Positions 1 to 8,939 of a DNA stretch of 64,000 nucleotides are shown here, one piece after another; position 1 is the first letter of the stretch, and each line of letters starts with the position of its first letter. The position numbers were made by a program, and so were the translations under genes. A model generated the notes under the pieces. The model made no database searches. It saw nothing but the letters and a program-made list of their open reading frames with translations, and was not told the DNA's origin. Source of the DNA: Martelella radicis (lineage in GTDB: Bacteria; Pseudomonadota; Alphaproteobacteria; Rhizobiales; Rhizobiaceae); the NCBI RefSeq assembly GCF_014196625.1, contig NZ_JACIDZ010000008.1, positions 172,047-236,046 of the forward strand. Direction: 5' to 3'.

Positions 1-738
1 CTGATCGAAAGTTGTGCCGCGCAGGGTATTTCCGAAAGCCTGGTGCGCACCGCGGTCTCTCGGCTCGTCGAAAATGGCCGGCTCGTCGGCGACCGGATCG
101 GGCGCAAGAGCTATTACCGGCTGACCAAGCCGGCCGAGAAGGAGTTTTCCGGGGCTGCCGAACTCCTCTATTCGCCGCCGCCGCCGCCCGAACGCTTCCT
201 GCTGGCGCTCGGCGCACGCGATTTGCCGGAGGGTTGGGCCAGGATTGGTCCGGAAGCGGCGCTTTCGCCGGAGGGGACGCAAAAGCCCTCCAATTGCGCG
301 GTGTTCACGGCAAACGATCTTGTCGGGGTCGAACATCTGCCTGATTTCGTCGGCCGGTTCTGGCCGCTGGATGCGGTCGAAACGGCCTATCGCGACTTCG
401 TCGAGACGTTTTCTCCTCTGGAGGCTGCGCTTGAAGAGGGGGGGGCGCTTGATGGCGCGACGGCGCTGGCGCTGAGATTGAGGCTTGTCCATCACTTCCG
501 CGCCGCAGCCCTTGCCGATCCGCGCCTGCCGGCGGTCGCATTGCCGAAAGGCTGGCCCGCGGGCGCGGCGCGCCTGCTCTTTGTTTCGCTCTATCTGAAG
601 GTCAGCGCTTCCGCCGACCGTCATATCGGCCTCGCCTTCCAGAATAGCGACGGGTTTTTGCCGGAGCGCACGGAGACGACGGCTTTTCGTCTTGAAGCCC
701 TGCACGGCGAGGTCGCCAGGCAAGACGAGGGCGATTGA
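1..738 (+). CDS. paaX: PaaX-family transcriptional regulator, 5' truncated by window edge
   Basis: The reading frame is open from the first base, so the N-terminus lies outside the window; an internal GTG at 43 is not a credible start. The first visible residues (ISESLVRTAVSRLVENG) match the recognition part of the PaaX winged helix, and the rest is the central and C-terminal PaaX region with a conserved FWPLD stretch. Known PaaX proteins repress phenylacetate genes and are released by phenylacetyl-CoA. The gene lies upstream of and on the same strand as the paa operon, with a 297-bp gap that carries regulatory palindromes. The family call is firm; the effector is inferred from family and context. 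Confidence 0.85.
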   Translation: MIESCAAQGISESLVRTAVSRLVENGRLVGDRIGRKSYYRLTKPAEKEFSGAAELLYSPPPPPERFLLALGARDLPEGWARIGPEAALSPEGTQKPSNCAVFTANDLVGVEHLPDFVGRFWPLDAVETAYRDFVETFSPLEAALEEGGALDGATALALRLRLVHHFRAAALADPRLPAVALPKGWPAGAARLLFVSLYLKVSASADRHIGLAFQNSDGFLPERTETTAFRLEALHGEVARQDEGD

Positions 739-856
739 GCTGGAAGGCGCACGCAAGGCTCTGAACCGGAGCCGATCCGGCGCGAAGCTCTGGACGCAAG
801 GAAATCAGCCAACATTAAATGTAATAAAATCAGATATATGTCCATTTTTACGATTA

Positions 857-900
857 AAACATCACACAAAAATGCACAAAGACCTTTTTGCGTGATGTTT
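857..900. promoter_or_regulatory. Long inverted repeat upstream of the paa operon (candidate PaaX operator)
   Basis: Arms 857-872 and 885-900 are 16 bp each and pair with one mismatch around a 12-bp spacer. The half-sites carry CATCAC and GTGATG. The region is much more AT-rich than its surroundings and lies directly upstream of the proposed -10 element. Position and symmetry fit a repressor site. Assignment to PaaX is inference; a transcript hairpin is the alternative. Confidence 0.5.
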
Positions 901-915
901 AATGCGCTATATAAG
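888..915 (+). promoter_or_regulatory. Candidate sigma-70 promoter of the paa operon
   Basis: TTGCGT at 888-893 and TATAAG at 910-915 are separated by 16 bp. The -35 lies inside the right arm of the 857-900 inverted repeat, and the -10 lies just before the 918-931 palindrome, so binding at either site could block transcription. This is by eye only. Confidence 0.4.
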
Positions 916-917
916 TG

Positions 918-931
918 ACCGATCGGTCGGC
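918..931. promoter_or_regulatory. TetR-type operator copy 1, upstream of the thiolase-paaABCDE operon
   Basis: ACCGATCGGTCGGC matches the palindrome ACCGACCGGTCGGT at 12 of 14 positions. Two further copies occur at 10512-10525 and 13170-13183, each at another paa promoter region. The site is immediately downstream of the proposed -10 box, where a repressor would block initiation. The likely binder is the TetR protein encoded at 9838-10437. Confidence 0.65.
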
Positions 932-1035
932 GAATTGAGGGTTCCCGGCTGAAATTCGGGGAGATGGTCTGAAGGTCCGTCACCCGTATCTGGTTTATGC
1001 GGCAGCCACGCGCTGCTGGCGAAGGAGGAGCATTC

Positions 1036-2241
1036 ATGGCGCAAGCCTTTATCTGCGATGGAATCCGCACGCCTGTGGGCCGCTATGGCGGCGCGCTGTC
1101 GGCCGTGCGCGCCGATGATCTGGCGGCCGTTCCGCTTTCCGCATTGCAGGAGAGAAACGGCAAGGTCGACTGGGAAAGCGTCGATGACGTCATCATCGGT
1201 TGCGCCAATCAGGCGGGCGAAGACAATCGCAATGTGGCGCGCATGGCGGTGCTGCTCTCCGGCCTGCCGGAAGGCGTGCCGGGCACCACGGTCAACCGGC
1301 TCTGCGGTTCCGGCATGGATGCGATCGGCCTTGCCGCGCGCACGATCCGCGCCGGCGACGGCGCCCTGATGATTGCCGGCGGCGTGGAAAGCATGAGCCG
1401 CGCGCCCTTCGTCATGGGCAAGGCGGAAACGGCCTTTTCCCGCAAGGCGGAAATCTACGACACCACCATCGGCTGGCGCTTCAAGAACAGGAAGTTCCAC
1501 AGCGCCTTCGGCACCCACTCCATGCCGGAAACCGCCGACAATGTTGCCGCAGAGTACAACATTTCGCGCGAGGATCAGGACCGGTTCGCGGCCATGAGCC
1601 AGGCGCGCTGGAAGGCGGCCCAGGACGCCGGCGTCTATGCCGACGAAATCGTCCCGGTCACCATTCCCCAGCGCAAGGGCGATCCGGTTGTCGTCGATAC
1701 CGACGAGCATCCGCGCCCGGGCACCACGGCCGAGGTTCTGGCCAAGCTGAAGGGCGTCAACGCGCCGGAGCTTTCCGTCACCGCCGGCAACGCGTCCGGC
1801 GTCAATGACGGCGCTGCCGGGCTGCTGATCGCTTCGGAAGAGGCGGCAAGCGCGAACGGTCTTACCCCGAAGGCGCGGATCGTTGCCATGGCTGCTGCAG
1901 GCGTCGCCCCGCGCGTCATGGGCATCGGCCCGGTTCCGGCCACGCGCAAGGTGCTGAAGCTTGCCGGTCTTTCGCTTTCCGACATGGACGTGATCGAGCT
2001 CAACGAGGCCTTTGCCGCGCAAAGCCTTGCGGTGCTGCGCGAACTCGGCCTGCCCGACGACGCGGCCCATGTGAACGCCAATGGCGGCGCGATCGCCATC
2101 GGCCATCCGCTTGGCATGTCCGGCGCCCGCCTGGTGCTGACGGCCGCAAACCAGCTTCACCGCACCGGCGGACGTTATGCGCTTTGCACCATGTGCGTCG
2201 GCGTCGGCCAGGGCATCGCCATGATTATCGAACGGATCTGA
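1036..2241 (+). CDS. paaJ: 3-oxoadipyl-CoA/3-oxo-5,6-dehydrosuberyl-CoA thiolase
   Basis: This 401-residue thiolase carries the acylated cysteine C90 in [12 protein letters not shown]357 in [11 protein letters not shown] and C387 in CVGVGQG, the three-residue thiolase active site. In phenylacetate breakdown it cleaves 3-oxo-5,6-dehydrosuberyl-CoA and 3-oxoadipyl-CoA to acetyl-CoA and succinyl-CoA. The ATG at 1036 is preferred over the upstream codon at 997 because GAAGGAGG precedes it at a good distance and it gives the family N-terminus. It is the first gene of the plus-strand paa operon, 20 bp before paaA. A PcaF role in the protocatechuate branch is sequence-compatible, since PaaJ and PcaF are hard to separate, but the context favours PaaJ. 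Confidence 0.9.
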   Translation: MAQAFICDGIRTPVGRYGGALSAVRADDLAAVPLSALQERNGKVDWESVDDVIIGCANQAGEDNRNVARMAVLLSGLPEGVPGTTVNRLCGSGMDAIGLAARTIRAGDGALMIAGGVESMSRAPFVMGKAETAFSRKAEIYDTTIGWRFKNRKFHSAFGTHSMPETADNVAAEYNISREDQDRFAAMSQARWKAAQDAGVYADEIVPVTIPQRKGDPVVVDTDEHPRPGTTAEVLAKLKGVNAPELSVTAGNASGVNDGAAGLLIASEEAASANGLTPKARIVAMAAAGVAPRVMGIGPVPATRKVLKLAGLSLSDMDVIELNEAFAAQSLAVLRELGLPDDAAHVNANGGAIAIGHPLGMSGARLVLTAANQLHRTGGRYALCTMCVGVGQGIAMIIERI

Positions 2242-2261
2242 CCAAGGAGGCCTTGAGAGCC

Positions 2262-3260
2262 ATGTATGCACAGATGGTAAAATCGGAAGGCATGAAATCC
2301 CGCGAAGAGATGTCGCCGGAGGAACAGGCCTTCCAGGAGCGGATCGACAACGGCGAGAAGATCGAGCCGAAGGACTGGATGCCCGAGGGCTACCGCAAGA
2401 CCCTGGTGCGCCAGATCGGCCAGCATGCCCATTCGGAAATCGTCGGTCAGCTTCCCGAAGGCAACTGGATCACCCGCGCGCCCTCGCTGGAGCGCAAGGC
2501 AATCCTGCTCGCCAAAGTTCAGGACGAGGCCGGCCACGGGCTCTACCTCTATTCGGCCGCCGAAACGCTCGGCGTCTCGCGCGACGATCTGATGGAAAAG
2601 CTCCATGACGGGCGGATGAAATATTCCTCGATCTTCAACTACCCGACGCTGAACTGGGCCGATATGGGCGCGGTCGGCTGGCTGGTCGATGGGGCTGCGA
2701 TCATGAACCAGGTGCCGCTGCAGCGCACCTCTTTCGGGCCCTATTCGCGGGCGATGATCCGCATCTGCAAGGAGGAGAGCTTCCACCAGCGCCAGGGCTA
2801 TTCGATCATGATGAAGATGGCCTTCGGCACGCCGGAGCAGAAGGAGATGGCGCAGGATGCGCTCAACCGCTTCTGGTACCCGTCGCTGATGATGTTCGGC
2901 CCGTCCGACAAGGATTCGGTGCATTCCGCCCAGTCGATGGCGTGGAAGATCAAGATCAACACCAATGACGAGTTGCGCCAGAAATTCGTCGACCAGACGG
3001 TGCCGCAGGCGAAATATCTGGGCCTTTCGATCCCGGACGAGAACCTTGCCTGGAACGAGGAGAAGGGCGGCTACGACTTCTCCGAGCCGGACTGGTCGGA
3101 ATTCTTCGAGGTGATCAAGGGCAATGGCCCGTGCAACCGCGAACGCATCGAAGCCCGCCGCAAGGCCTGGGACGAAGGCGAATGGTTCCGCGACGGGCTT
3201 GCCGCCCACGGCGAAAAGGAAGCGCGACGCGCAAAAGCGCCGGTCGCAGCCGCAGAATAA
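2262..3260 (+). CDS. paaA: 1,2-phenylacetyl-CoA epoxidase, catalytic subunit PaaA
   Basis: PaaA is the di-iron oxygenase subunit that epoxidises phenylacetyl-CoA together with PaaB, PaaC and the reductase PaaE. The 332-residue protein shows the ferritin-like metal pattern: E59, then E89-A-G-H92, and later E172-S-F-H175. The ATG at 2262 follows AAGGAGG at about 2244-2250 and starts 20 bp after the thiolase stop; the longer frame beginning at 2184 lies inside the thiolase and is rejected. It is followed 29 bp later by paaB, with its own Shine-Dalgarno sequence. All ligands needed for catalysis appear present. Confidence 0.95.
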   Translation: MYAQMVKSEGMKSREEMSPEEQAFQERIDNGEKIEPKDWMPEGYRKTLVRQIGQHAHSEIVGQLPEGNWITRAPSLERKAILLAKVQDEAGHGLYLYSAAETLGVSRDDLMEKLHDGRMKYSSIFNYPTLNWADMGAVGWLVDGAAIMNQVPLQRTSFGPYSRAMIRICKEESFHQRQGYSIMMKMAFGTPEQKEMAQDALNRFWYPSLMMFGPSDKDSVHSAQSMAWKIKINTNDELRQKFVDQTVPQAKYLGLSIPDENLAWNEEKGGYDFSEPDWSEFFEVIKGNGPCNRERIEARRKAWDEGEWFRDGLAAHGEKEARRAKAPVAAAE

Positions 3261-3289
3261 GCGCACAGCGTTTCTCAAGGGAGGAAAAC

Positions 3290-3574
3290 ATGTCCAAGGA
3301 ATGGCCGCTCTACGAAGTCTTCATTCGGGGTCAGCACGGTCTGAACCACCGCCATGTCGGCAGCCTGCACGCGCCGGACGCCGAAATGGCGATCCGCCAC
3401 GCCCGTGACGTCTACACCCGCCGCAAGGAGGGCGTGTCGATCTGGGTGGTGAAGTCGAACGACATCACCGCGTCCTCGCCGTCGGAAAAGGGCCCGCTCT
3501 TCGATCCGGCCGAAAGCAAGGCCTATCGTCATCCGACCTTCTTCGACATTCCGGAAGAAGTGGGGCATATGTGA
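3290..3574 (+). CDS. paaB: 1,2-phenylacetyl-CoA epoxidase subunit PaaB
   Basis: PaaB is the small bridging subunit of the phenylacetyl-CoA epoxidase complex; it links PaaAC heterodimers and has no known catalytic residues. The 94-residue product has the typical start (KEWPLYEVFIRG) and the central HVGSLHAPDAEMA-RDVYTRR region of the family. A strong GGGAGG lies 8 bp before the ATG. The stop overlaps the paaC start as TGATG, so the two are translationally coupled. Confidence 0.95.
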   Translation: MSKEWPLYEVFIRGQHGLNHRHVGSLHAPDAEMAIRHARDVYTRRKEGVSIWVVKSNDITASSPSEKGPLFDPAESKAYRHPTFFDIPEEVGHM

Positions 3575-4410
3575 TGACGGCGACCGTTCAGCATACGGGC
3601 AATGTCACGCCGATGCCGGTGTCGACGACGCCCGATCCCTTCATCGGCGACGAAGCCCTGCGCCCGGCCTTCTTCGAATGGCTCTGTCGCCTCGGCGATT
3701 CGACGCTGGTGCTCGGCCACCGCGTTTCCGAATGGTGCGGCCATGCGCCGGTGCTCGAGGAAGATATCGCCTTCGCCAATACCGCGCTCGATCTCATCGG
3801 CCATACGCAGATGTGGCTGGGGCTTGCCGGCGAGGTGGAAGGCGAGGGCCGCAGCGCCGATAATCTCGCTTACCTGCGTGACGCGGCAAAGTTCCGCAAC
3901 CTCTTGATCACCGAACTGCCGAAGGGCGACATGGGCGTCACCGTGATGCGCCAGTTCCTGTTTGATGCCTGGCATTTCGCCCTGCTGAAGCAGCTCACGG
4001 GCTCGAAAAGCCCGCGCGTTGCCGAAATCGCGGCAAAGGCGGTCAAGGAAGCGGCCTATCATTTCGAGCGTTCCGCCGATCTGGTGATCCGGCTTGGCGA
4101 CGGGACCGAGGAAAGCCACCGCCGCATGCAGGACGCGCTTGATTACCTCTGGGCTTACACAGGCGAAATGTTCATCACCGACGATATCGACCGTCAGGTG
4201 GCGGACGCCGGCATTGCGCCGGCCCCCGATGCGCTGAAGGCCGAATGGGACCGCACACTGGCATCCGTCTTCTCCGAAGCGACGCTGACGAAGCCGGAAG
4301 AGGGGTATGCCCATACCGGCGGCAAGACCGGGCGGCATACGGAGCATCTGGGTTTCATCCTTGCCGAGCTGCAATTCCTGCAGCGCGCCTACCCGGGAGC
4401 GGAATGGTGA
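3574..4410 (+). CDS. paaC: 1,2-phenylacetyl-CoA epoxidase subunit PaaC
   Basis: PaaC is the structural ferritin-like partner of PaaA. The 278-residue product has the family core (WCGHAPVLEEDIAFANTALD, ALDLIGHTQMWLGLAGEVE), in which the first glutamate of the PaaA metal motif is absent (LIGH where PaaA has EAGH), as expected for the non-catalytic subunit. The ATG at 3574 overlaps the paaB stop by one base; a GTG at 3571 is possible but less likely. The 3' end overlaps paaD by 7 bases. Confidence 0.95.
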   Translation: MTATVQHTGNVTPMPVSTTPDPFIGDEALRPAFFEWLCRLGDSTLVLGHRVSEWCGHAPVLEEDIAFANTALDLIGHTQMWLGLAGEVEGEGRSADNLAYLRDAAKFRNLLITELPKGDMGVTVMRQFLFDAWHFALLKQLTGSKSPRVAEIAAKAVKEAAYHFERSADLVIRLGDGTEESHRRMQDALDYLWAYTGEMFITDDIDRQVADAGIAPAPDALKAEWDRTLASVFSEATLTKPEEGYAHTGGKTGRHTEHLGFILAELQFLQRAYPGAEW

Positions 4411-4937
4411 GCGCTGCAACCGCCGTTCTGCCCTCGCCGGAAGAGGTGATGGCCTGGCTTTCCGAAGTGCCCGATCCCGAAATCCCGGTGATCTCGATCA
4501 CCGAGCTCGGCATCGTGCGCAAGGTCGGCCATGACGGCGGCACACTGGTTGTCACCGTGACGCCCACCTATTCCGGCTGCCCGGCCGTATCGCTGATCAA
4601 TCTGGAAATCGAGGCCAAGCTCCTGGAGAAGGGCGTCGAGGATTTCCGGATCGAGCAACAGCTTTCCCCGCCCTGGACGACGGATCTTCTGTCCGAGGCG
4701 GCACGGGAGAAGCTCAGGGACTATGGCATTGCCCCGCCGATCGACGGCACGGCGGCCGATGGACGGCTTGTCGCCCGCGCGGCCCGGCTTTCCGGCCGCT
4801 CAAATCTCGTCATTGCCTGTCCGCGCTGCGGCTCGGGCAATACGGAGCGCGTTTCCCAGTTCGGCTCGACTCCCTGCAAGGCGTCATACCGCTGCAAGGA
4901 CTGTCTGGAGCCGTTCGATTATTTCAAGTGTATCTGA
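4404..4937 (+). CDS. paaD: Phenylacetate degradation Fe-S maturation protein PaaD
   Basis: PaaD belongs to the MIP18/SufT-like family and is thought to help assemble the iron-sulfur or di-iron centres of the epoxidase. The 177-residue protein has the N-terminal MIP18 signature (DPEIPVISITELGIVRKV, TYSGCPA) and a C-terminal zinc-ribbon-like part with CPRCGS and CKDC pairs. The ATG at 4404 overlaps the end of paaC by 7 bases; a GTG at 4407 is also possible. The stop is followed by a GAGGAGGAG ribosome binding site for paaE. Confidence 0.93.
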   Translation: MVSAATAVLPSPEEVMAWLSEVPDPEIPVISITELGIVRKVGHDGGTLVVTVTPTYSGCPAVSLINLEIEAKLLEKGVEDFRIEQQLSPPWTTDLLSEAAREKLRDYGIAPPIDGTAADGRLVARAARLSGRSNLVIACPRCGSGNTERVSQFGSTPCKASYRCKDCLEPFDYFKCI

Positions 4938-4951
4938 GGAGGAGTGATCAG

Positions 4952-6028
4952 ATGGCACGGTTTCATCCGCTGGAAGTGACTGACATTCGCCGCGAAACGG
5001 CCGATGCGGTGGTGCTCACGCTGAAGCCCCGCGACGAGGATGCGGGCGCCTTCGGCTTTACCCAGGGTCAGTATCTGACCTTCCGTCGCCAGTTCGACGG
5101 CGAGGAGGTGCGCCGGTCCTATTCGATCTGCGCGGGTCTCGACGAGGGCTGCCTCAAGGTCGGCGTCAAACGCGTGGAAGGCGGCGCCTTTTCCACCTTC
5201 GCCAATGAAGAGCTGAAGCCCGGCGACGTGATCGAAGCGATGCCGCCCATGGGCAAGTTCTTCACGCCGCTCGACGCAGATGTGAGCAAGGACTATCTCG
5301 GCTTTGCCGGCGGCTCCGGCATCACGCCGCTGCTCTCGATCGTCAAGACGGTGCTGGCCCGCGAGCCGCAGTCGCGCTTCACGCTGGTCTATGCCAACCG
5401 CCAGATCAAGTCGATCATGTTCCGCGAGGAGCTGGAAGACCTGAAGAACACCTATCTCGGCCGTCTTTCCGTCATCCATGTTCTGGAATCCGACAGCCAG
5501 GAGATCGACCTCTTCACCGGCCGGATCGACGCGGAAAAGCTCGAAGCCTTCTTCAATCTCTGGATCGATCTTCCCGCCGTCGACACCGCCTTCATCTGCG
5601 GGCCGGAGCCGATGATGCTGACCATTGCCGCGGCGCTGAAGAAGCACGGCATGAAGGACGAGCAGATCAAGTTCGAACTGTTCGCCTCCTCCCAGCCGGG
5701 CCGGGCCAAGCAGAAAGTGGTGTCCAAGGCCGCCGCGACCGCGGGCGAGAGCGTCGAAATCCAGCTTACGCTCGACGGCACGACGCGCTCCTTCACCATG
5801 CCGCGCGACGGCACGGCGGTGCTCGATGCCGCCCTCGCTCACGATATCGACGCGCCCTATTCCTGCAAGGGCGGCATCTGCTCGACCTGCCGGGCCAAGG
5901 TTGTCGAGGGCGAGGTCGAGATGATCACCAACCACGCGCTCGAAGATTATGAAGTGCGCGCCGGCTATGTGCTCTCCTGCCAGTGCCTGCCGCTCTCGGA
6001 AAAGGTGGTGATCAGCTATGACGAATGA
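4952..6028 (+). CDS. paaE: Phenylacetyl-CoA epoxidase reductase subunit PaaE
   Basis: PaaE passes electrons from NAD(P)H through FAD and a 2Fe-2S cluster to PaaA. The 358-residue protein has an N-terminal ferredoxin-reductase FAD domain (RRSYSICAG), an NAD-binding domain (GGSGITPLLSI, CGPEPMM) and a C-terminal plant-type ferredoxin with cluster ligands C305, C310, C313 and C343. The ATG at 4952 is placed 8 bp after a GAGGAGGAG sequence. The last 11 bases overlap the next gene, which implies tight coupling between the reductase and the extra ferritin-like protein. Confidence 0.95.
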   Translation: MARFHPLEVTDIRRETADAVVLTLKPRDEDAGAFGFTQGQYLTFRRQFDGEEVRRSYSICAGLDEGCLKVGVKRVEGGAFSTFANEELKPGDVIEAMPPMGKFFTPLDADVSKDYLGFAGGSGITPLLSIVKTVLAREPQSRFTLVYANRQIKSIMFREELEDLKNTYLGRLSVIHVLESDSQEIDLFTGRIDAEKLEAFFNLWIDLPAVDTAFICGPEPMMLTIAAALKKHGMKDEQIKFELFASSQPGRAKQKVVSKAAATAGESVEIQLTLDGTTRSFTMPRDGTAVLDAALAHDIDAPYSCKGGICSTCRAKVVEGEVEMITNHALEDYEVRAGYVLSCQCLPLSEKVVISYDE

Positions 6029-6788
6029 CATGTCGATTGCCGATTATCTGGCCGAAGGCGGCAAGCTGTCCTCCCCGGACAATGCCCCGCCGCTCTACCG
6101 CGCCGAACTGATGCGGATGATGTCCTCCTTTGTGGACAGCGAACTGGCGGGCTCTGCGGGCTTTGCCGCCGCCATCAACTGGGCGCCCGGCATCGCCGAG
6201 CGCATCGCCGCCAGCCGGATCGTGCTGGAAAAGGCCGATCATGCCGAGCGCGTGCTCGATCTGATGGGCGATTTCGGAACCGATACCGCGCTCTATAACC
6301 GCGCCCATAGCTGGGCGGCGCGCCTTCCCCGCGATGCCGTGGTCGACACGCGTCGGATGGGCGGGGACATGCGGCTTTCCGTCTTCCACTATCCCTTCGA
6401 GGACTGGACGGATGCCGTGGTGATGAACGTGCTGATGGGTCTTGCGACGGTCATTCAGCTCGAGGAAATGACCCACGCCTCCTACACGCCCTATGCCGAG
6501 GTGATCCGCTCTGTCCTGCCGCGCGAGAAGCGGCATATGGAGCTTGGGCTTGAAGGACTGAAGAAGCTCGCCGCAACCGATGAAGGCCGTGGGGCCGCGC
6601 AGGCAGCGGTCGCCTATTGGCATCCGCGTGTTGCCGACACCTTCGGCCCGGCGGTCTCCGAACGCTTCGCCCGGCTTTCGCGCTTTGGCCTGCGCCACAG
6701 CGAAAACGAGGCGCTCAGGACCCGCTGGCGGGCCGACGCCGGAAGCGCACTTGAGGACTGCGGGCTGAAGACGCCCGTCGCGGCCTGA
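6018..6788 (+). CDS. Extra PaaA/PaaC-family ferritin-like protein in the paa operon
   Basis: This 256-residue protein belongs to the same ferritin-like family as PaaA and PaaC but is neither, since both are encoded just upstream. Aligned by eye with PaaA of this window, E42 sits at the first metal position, the first ExxH motif is changed to K72-A-D-H75, and the second is kept as E170-K-R-H173. One iron-ligand glutamate is therefore replaced by lysine, which makes a normal di-iron centre doubtful. It overlaps paaE by 11 bases and precedes paaZ. It could be an accessory or regulatory subunit of the epoxidase or a separate oxygenase for a related CoA ester. The function is not known to me. Confidence 0.8.
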   Translation: MTNDMSIADYLAEGGKLSSPDNAPPLYRAELMRMMSSFVDSELAGSAGFAAAINWAPGIAERIAASRIVLEKADHAERVLDLMGDFGTDTALYNRAHSWAARLPRDAVVDTRRMGGDMRLSVFHYPFEDWTDAVVMNVLMGLATVIQLEEMTHASYTPYAEVIRSVLPREKRHMELGLEGLKKLAATDEGRGAAQAAVAYWHPRVADTFGPAVSERFARLSRFGLRHSENEALRTRWRADAGSALEDCGLKTPVAA

Positions 6789-6803
6789 CCTGCAACATTT
6801 TGA

Positions 6804-6835
6804 GGCCCTGTCTGTCCGGAAAGTCCGACAGGGCC
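6804..6835 (+). other. Stem-loop between the extra paa subunit and paaZ
   Basis: Perfect 9-bp arms at 6804-6812 (GGCCCTGTC) and 6827-6835 surround a 14-base loop in the 66-bp gap before paaZ. There is no T-run, so it is not a classical terminator; a processing or stability hairpin is more likely. It ends 19 bases before the paaZ start. Confidence 0.5.
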
Positions 6836-6854
6836 GACGAGGAAGGATATCCCC

Positions 6855-8936
6855 ATGACTGAGACGGCCGCACGCCGCCTTGAGAGCTATGTGCTCGGCT
6901 CCTGGCAGACGGGATCGGGCGCTGGCAAGCCGCTGGCCCACGCCGCAACCGGAGAAACAATCGCGTTCATCGGTTCTGACGGACTGAATTTCGCCGATGC
7001 GCTGGCCTATGGCCGCGAGAAGGGCGGCCGGGCGCTTCGGGCGATGACCATCCACGAGCGCGCGCTGATGCTGAAAGCGATCGGCATGGCGCTGATGGAG
7101 CGCAAGGAAGAGTTTTACGTCGAAAACACCTGGACCGGCGCCACGCGCCGCGATGGCTGGGTCGATATCGAGGGCGGCATCGGCACGCTTTTGACCTTCG
7201 CGTCCAAGGCACGACGCGAGCTGCCGAACACGAAAGTCCTGAGCGAGGGCGATGTCGAGCCGCTGTCGAAGGATGGCAGCTTTGCCGGCCGGCATATCCT
7301 GACGCCGATGAAGGGCATCGCAATCCACATCAACGCCTTCAACTTCCCCGTCTGGGGCATGCTGGAGAAGATTGCACCGGCGCTGATCGCCGGCATGCCG
7401 TGCCTGGTCAAGCCCGCGTCGCAGACGGCCTATCTCACCGAGCGCGTCACCCGCGCCATCATTGACACCGGGTTTCTGCCGGACGGCGCGCTGCAGCTTG
7501 TCTGCGGCAGTGCCGGCGACATGCTCGATCATGTCACCGGCCAGGATGTCGTCACCTTCACCGGTTCAGCGACGACGGGCCGCAAGCTGAAGACCGGAAA
7601 GGCGATCGTCGAAAACGCCGTGCGCTTCAACATGGAAGCCGACAGTCTCAATGCCGCGATCCTCGGGGCCGATTCCGGGCCGGGCACGCCGGAATTCGAT
7701 CTCTTCATCCGCGAGGCGGCCAATGAAATGACCTCCAAGGCCGGGCAGAAATGCACCGCCATCCGCCGCATCATCGTGCCGCGCGTTCATGAACAGGCCG
7801 TGGTCGAGGCGCTTTCCGAAAGGCTTTCCAAGGCGACGATCGGTCTGCCGGACGACGAGAATGCCCGCATGGGCGCGCTGGTGTCGCTGTCGGATCGCGA
7901 CGGCGTGCGCGAGAAGATCGCGGCCCTTCTCGGCGATAGCGAGATCGTCCATGGCGATCCCGATCACGTGGCGCTCGTCTCAGGCGATGCGGAAAAGGGC
8001 GCTTTCATGAGCCCCGTGCTTCTTCGTTGTGCGAAGCCGTTTGATGCCAGGGCCGTGCATGATGTCGAGGCTTTCGGGCCGGTCGCGACCGTCATGGCCT
8101 ATGACGACGCGGCGGAAGCGGTGGCGTTGGCCGAGCGCGGCAAGGGTTCTCTGGTCTCCTCGCTCTTCACCAATGACGGCGGCATTGCCGCCGAGATCGT
8201 CACCGGTCTTGCCGCCCATCACGGCCGCGTCATGATCGGCAATCGCGGTTCGGCGAAGTCTTCGACCGGCCACGGTTCGCCGCTGGCGCCGCTGATCCAT
8301 GGCGGCCCGGGCCGCGCCGGCGGCGGCGAGGAAATGGGCGGCATGCGCGGGGTCAAGCATTTCATGCAGCGCACCGCCGTGCAGGGCACACCCGACATGC
8401 TGACCGCGATCACCGGCGAATGGGTCGATGGCGCGGAAAGCCGGAGCGGCAAGCACCCCTTCCGCAAATCGCTGGCGGAACTGAAGATCGGCGACCAGAT
8501 CGTGACGGAGACCCGCACGGTCACGCGCGAGGACGTCGAGCATTTCGCCGAGTTCACCGGCGACACCTTCTACGCCCATATGGACAGCGATGCGGCGAAG
8601 GCCAACCCCTTCTTCGAGGACCGGGTCGCGCATGGCTATCTGATCGCCTCGTTTGCCGCCGGCCTGTTCGTCGATCCTGATCCGGGTCCGGTCCTTGCCA
8701 ATTACGGCGTCGATAATCTGCGCTTTCTGACGCCGGTCTATTTCGGCGATACGCTGAAGGTGCGGCTGACCTGCAAGGCGATCAATCCGCGCGAGAATGC
8801 CGGCCACGGCGAGGTGCGCTGGGATTGCCGCGTCACCAACCAGAAGGACGAGGTCGTCGCGCAATATGACGTCCTGACCATGGTCGCGAAAACCTGGCCG
8901 CTTTCCGCCGAAGCGCTTGATCAGATGGCGGGCTGA
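6855..8936 (+). CDS. paaZ: Bifunctional oxepin-CoA hydrolase/3-oxo-5,6-dehydrosuberyl-CoA semialdehyde dehydrogenase PaaZ
   Basis: PaaZ opens the oxepin-CoA ring and oxidises the resulting aldehyde. The 693-residue protein joins an N-terminal aldehyde dehydrogenase (about 1-520; E261 and nucleophile C300 in SKAGQKCTAI) to a C-terminal MaoC-type hydratase (about 530-690; D570 and H575 in FTGDTFYAHMD). Both active sites look complete, and the length is close to the roughly 680 residues of the E. coli enzyme. The start at 6855 follows GAGGAAGG. paaY begins 3 bp after its stop. A second aldehyde dehydrogenase of the PaaN type is encoded at 13215-14867. Confidence 0.95.
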   Translation: MTETAARRLESYVLGSWQTGSGAGKPLAHAATGETIAFIGSDGLNFADALAYGREKGGRALRAMTIHERALMLKAIGMALMERKEEFYVENTWTGATRRDGWVDIEGGIGTLLTFASKARRELPNTKVLSEGDVEPLSKDGSFAGRHILTPMKGIAIHINAFNFPVWGMLEKIAPALIAGMPCLVKPASQTAYLTERVTRAIIDTGFLPDGALQLVCGSAGDMLDHVTGQDVVTFTGSATTGRKLKTGKAIVENAVRFNMEADSLNAAILGADSGPGTPEFDLFIREAANEMTSKAGQKCTAIRRIIVPRVHEQAVVEALSERLSKATIGLPDDENARMGALVSLSDRDGVREKIAALLGDSEIVHGDPDHVALVSGDAEKGAFMSPVLLRCAKPFDARAVHDVEAFGPVATVMAYDDAAEAVALAERGKGSLVSSLFTNDGGIAAEIVTGLAAHHGRVMIGNRGSAKSSTGHGSPLAPLIHGGPGRAGGGEEMGGMRGVKHFMQRTAVQGTPDMLTAITGEWVDGAESRSGKHPFRKSLAELKIGDQIVTETRTVTREDVEHFAEFTGDTFYAHMDSDAAKANPFFEDRVAHGYLIASFAAGLFVDPDPGPVLANYGVDNLRFLTPVYFGDTLKVRLTCKAINPRENAGHGEVRWDCRVTNQKDEVVAQYDVLTMVAKTWPLSAEALDQMAG

Positions 8937-8939
8937 GCG

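Noticed and set aside
739..895. Small frame continuing past the PaaX stop (692-895)
   Set aside because: It starts inside paaX in another frame and ends in the AT-rich control region; it has no ribosome site.
907..2271. Long minus-strand open frame opposite the thiolase gene
   Set aside because: It mirrors the high-GC codon pattern of the real plus-strand gene and its residues are dominated by H, R, G and A; no family motifs are visible.
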